DNA of 15,563 bases. It comes from JBFWWW01 sp050245975. GTDB taxonomy: Bacteria > Pseudomonadota > Alphaproteobacteria > Rhizobiales > Hyphomicrobiaceae. Of this stretch, positions 14,095 through 15,563 are shown piece by piece. Every line of letters begins with the position of its first letter. Positions within the stretch are counted from its first letter, which is position 1. The translations under genes and the position numbers were made by a program. The stretch is from assembly GCA_050245975.1 (NCBI GenBank), contig JBFWWW010000080.1, positions 1 to 15,563 of the forward strand, written 5' to 3'. The notes under the pieces are model-generated. The model did not search any database. It was not told where the DNA came from and saw nothing but the letters and a program-made list of their open reading frames with translations.

Positions 14095-14123
14095 TCCGAT
14101 AGACGCGCCGCTCATCTATCGGA
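14095..14123. repeat. Inverted repeat with CCGATAG arms
   Basis: TCCGATAG and CTATCGGA (8-base perfect arms) flank a 13-base loop, in the gap between the symporter stop and the phosphatase start. On the + strand it is followed by TTTT, but no + gene lies upstream; on the - strand, after the symporter, no T-run follows. It may be part of the same regulatory array as 14044-14073 or a weak hairpin ending the symporter transcript. Confidence 0.35.
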
Positions 14124-14205
14124 TTTTGCGATTTGAGGCCACCCTGACACGAGGCCGCAGCTCACATGCGCGTGATCGCGACCGCAAACGCGATTGAAAA
14201 CGCTT

Positions 14206-15563
14206 CTAATTTTTCGATCTCGCGCGCTCGATAAGCGCAACACAGACATATATTGCGACAGAACAGCACAGCGCGATGGCGTAGGGCGCCGACAGGTCCG
14301 CGACATATCGCCCGGCAAGCCAGACAAGCAATCCGGCCGCGATCGACGCGTAGGCGCTCGCGGCCCCTCCGAAGCGGGTGAAGAGCGCGAACAGGGCGGC
14401 GACGAACACGCCGGCGCTGCCGAACGCCGACGCCGTTTCCACCAGGTCGTGGATGCGCTGCGACGTCACGGCGATGAGGAAGGCGACGATGCAGAGCAGG
14501 AACACGGTGGCGCGCACCGACCAGAGTTTGCCGCGTTCGGAGATGCCGGGCACGAGCGGCACGACGACGTTGTGCGAGATCTGCGATGCGGGCGCGTGCA
14601 GCGCCGAGTGCACGGCCGACAGGATCGCGGAAATGATCGCGCCGACGAAGGCGATGTAGAGCGCGCCGGGCAGGAATGTCTCGGCGAGACGCGGTACGAT
14701 CTGCTCGGAGTCCGGAACGCCGCGCAGCACCTGCGGGCCCATCAGGCCGAGAAAGACCGGGATCAATCCGACCAACAGGTAGATGGCGCCGCCGATCACG
14801 GTGCCGGCCGCCGCGACGTTGGCCGTGCGGGCGCCGAGGAAGCGGGAGATCAGCTCGACCGCCACGATGGTGCCGCCGATCGGGATGGCGAGATGCTCGA
14901 TCGTCTCCAGCCACGTGTCGCCGGGTGCGACGAGATGCAGGCGCTCGGGCGGCACGTTCGCCAGTCCCGCGGCCGGTCCCCCGACATGGACCGCAACGAT
15001 GACGCCGAGGATGAGCAGGCCGGCGACCACGGCGATGCCCTGGATCGTGTCCGTCACCGCGTCGGCGAGCAGTCCGCCGACCACGGAGTAGGCGCCCACC
15101 AGCACCGCCGCCAGCGTGATGCCCGATGCCAGACCGAGACTCGAGTTTGCGCTCATCACCTGGCCGAAGGCGCGCACCTGCGCCGCCGCCCAGATGATGG
15201 AGCCCGGCAGCAGCGCCAGCACGACCAGCCGCTCGACGCCTTCCGAGTAGCGGATGCGGAACAGGTCGGCGAACGTCGTCAACCCGCGCGACCAGAGCGC
15301 GCGCGCGAAAAACAGGCCGACGATGATGATGGCCGCCGCGTAGCCGACCGGATCGATCAGCGCGCCCGACAGCCCGCTCTCGTAGACGGCCCCGCCCGAG
15401 GCGACGATGGCCTCGGCGCCGAAATAGGTGGCGAAGACCGAGAACACCACCAGCACCACACCCAGCCGGCGGCCGGCCAGGATGTAGTCGCTTTCGTTGG
15501 TCATCCGGCGCGAGACCCAGGCGCCGATGGCGAACTGCACCAGCACATAGGCCAGCATGCCGA
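14206..15563 (-). CDS. Sodium:solute symporter (SSS) family transporter, N-terminus cut by window edge
   Basis: This polytopic inner-membrane protein takes up a solute with sodium ions. At least 452 residues are visible and the frame runs off the right edge; an internal Met at 15558 exists, but SSS proteins usually have some ten residues before the motif seen here (VQFAIGAWVSRRMTNESDYI), so I treat it as partial. Family signs are the SDYILAGR opening, the AAQVRAFGQV and GGLLADAVTDTIQG segments (the latter is a classic SSS signature), and ISAILSAVHSALHAPASQI, matching the TM8 region whose Ser residues bind sodium. About twelve hydrophobic segments are visible. Substrate (amino acid, organic acid, sugar or other) is not evident. 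It is upstream of the phosphatase on the same strand, but a 257-base gap with palindromes makes separate transcription likely. Confidence 0.9.
   Translation of the reverse strand, partial: GMLAYVLVQFAIGAWVSRRMTNESDYILAGRRLGVVLVVFSVFATYFGAEAIVASGGAVYESGLSGALIDPVGYAAAIIIVGLFFARALWSRGLTTFADLFRIRYSEGVERLVVLALLPGSIIWAAAQVRAFGQVMSANSSLGLASGITLAAVLVGAYSVVGGLLADAVTDTIQGIAVVAGLLILGVIVAVHVGGPAAGLANVPPERLHLVAPGDTWLETIEHLAIPIGGTIVAVELISRFLGARTANVAAAGTVIGGAIYLLVGLIPVFLGLMGPQVLRGVPDSEQIVPRLAETFLPGALYIAFVGAIISAILSAVHSALHAPASQISHNVVVPLVPGISERGKLWSVRATVFLLCIVAFLIAVTSQRIHDLVETASAFGSAGVFVAALFALFTRFGGAASAYASIAAGLLVWLAGRYVADLSAPYAIALCCSVAIYVCVALIERARSKN

Overview
The window looks like a chromosomal segment of a high-GC alphaproteobacterium. 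This rests on the strong G/C third-position bias, long spurious ORFs antisense to real genes, compact operons with ATGA stop/start overlaps, and the gene families present; the genus cannot be fixed by eye. There are no rRNA or tRNA genes, CRISPR arrays, insertion sequences or phage genes. Coding density is high and no gene-free stretch exceeds 300 bases.

Left part (1-4585, + strand): the 3' end of a TetR-type regulator gene is followed directly by a periplasmic adaptor gene and an RND efflux pump gene, joined by 4-base stop/start overlaps or near overlaps. This reads as a self-regulated drug or solvent efflux operon without its own outer-membrane channel. A free-standing gene for a DUF533/YebE-like membrane protein follows (4683-5747). 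It carries an odd Gly/Gln repeat region and ends in a clear intrinsic terminator.

Middle part (5829-8789, - strand): a three-gene operon (FtsX/DevC-type permease, ATPase, HlyD/DevB-type adaptor) encodes a MacAB/DevBCA-like tripartite exporter, again without an outer-membrane partner. Divergent to it on the + strand lies a secreted DUF2147 protein (9087-9650). Its start overlaps the stop of a 22-codon leader ORF that has a near-perfect ribosome binding site.

Right part (9622-15563, - strand): in transcription order, a sodium:solute symporter (cut by the right edge), an MtnX-like HAD phosphatase, an alpha/beta hydrolase, a class III PLP aminotransferase, and a second, paralogous alpha/beta hydrolase. 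The gaps between these genes hold striking perfect palindromes that look like operators or RNA hairpins. The phosphatase, two hydrolases and aminotransferase form a candidate small-molecule pathway that I cannot assign to a known product. This cluster and the DUF2147 leader are the parts I would look at again first; the two efflux systems are conventional.
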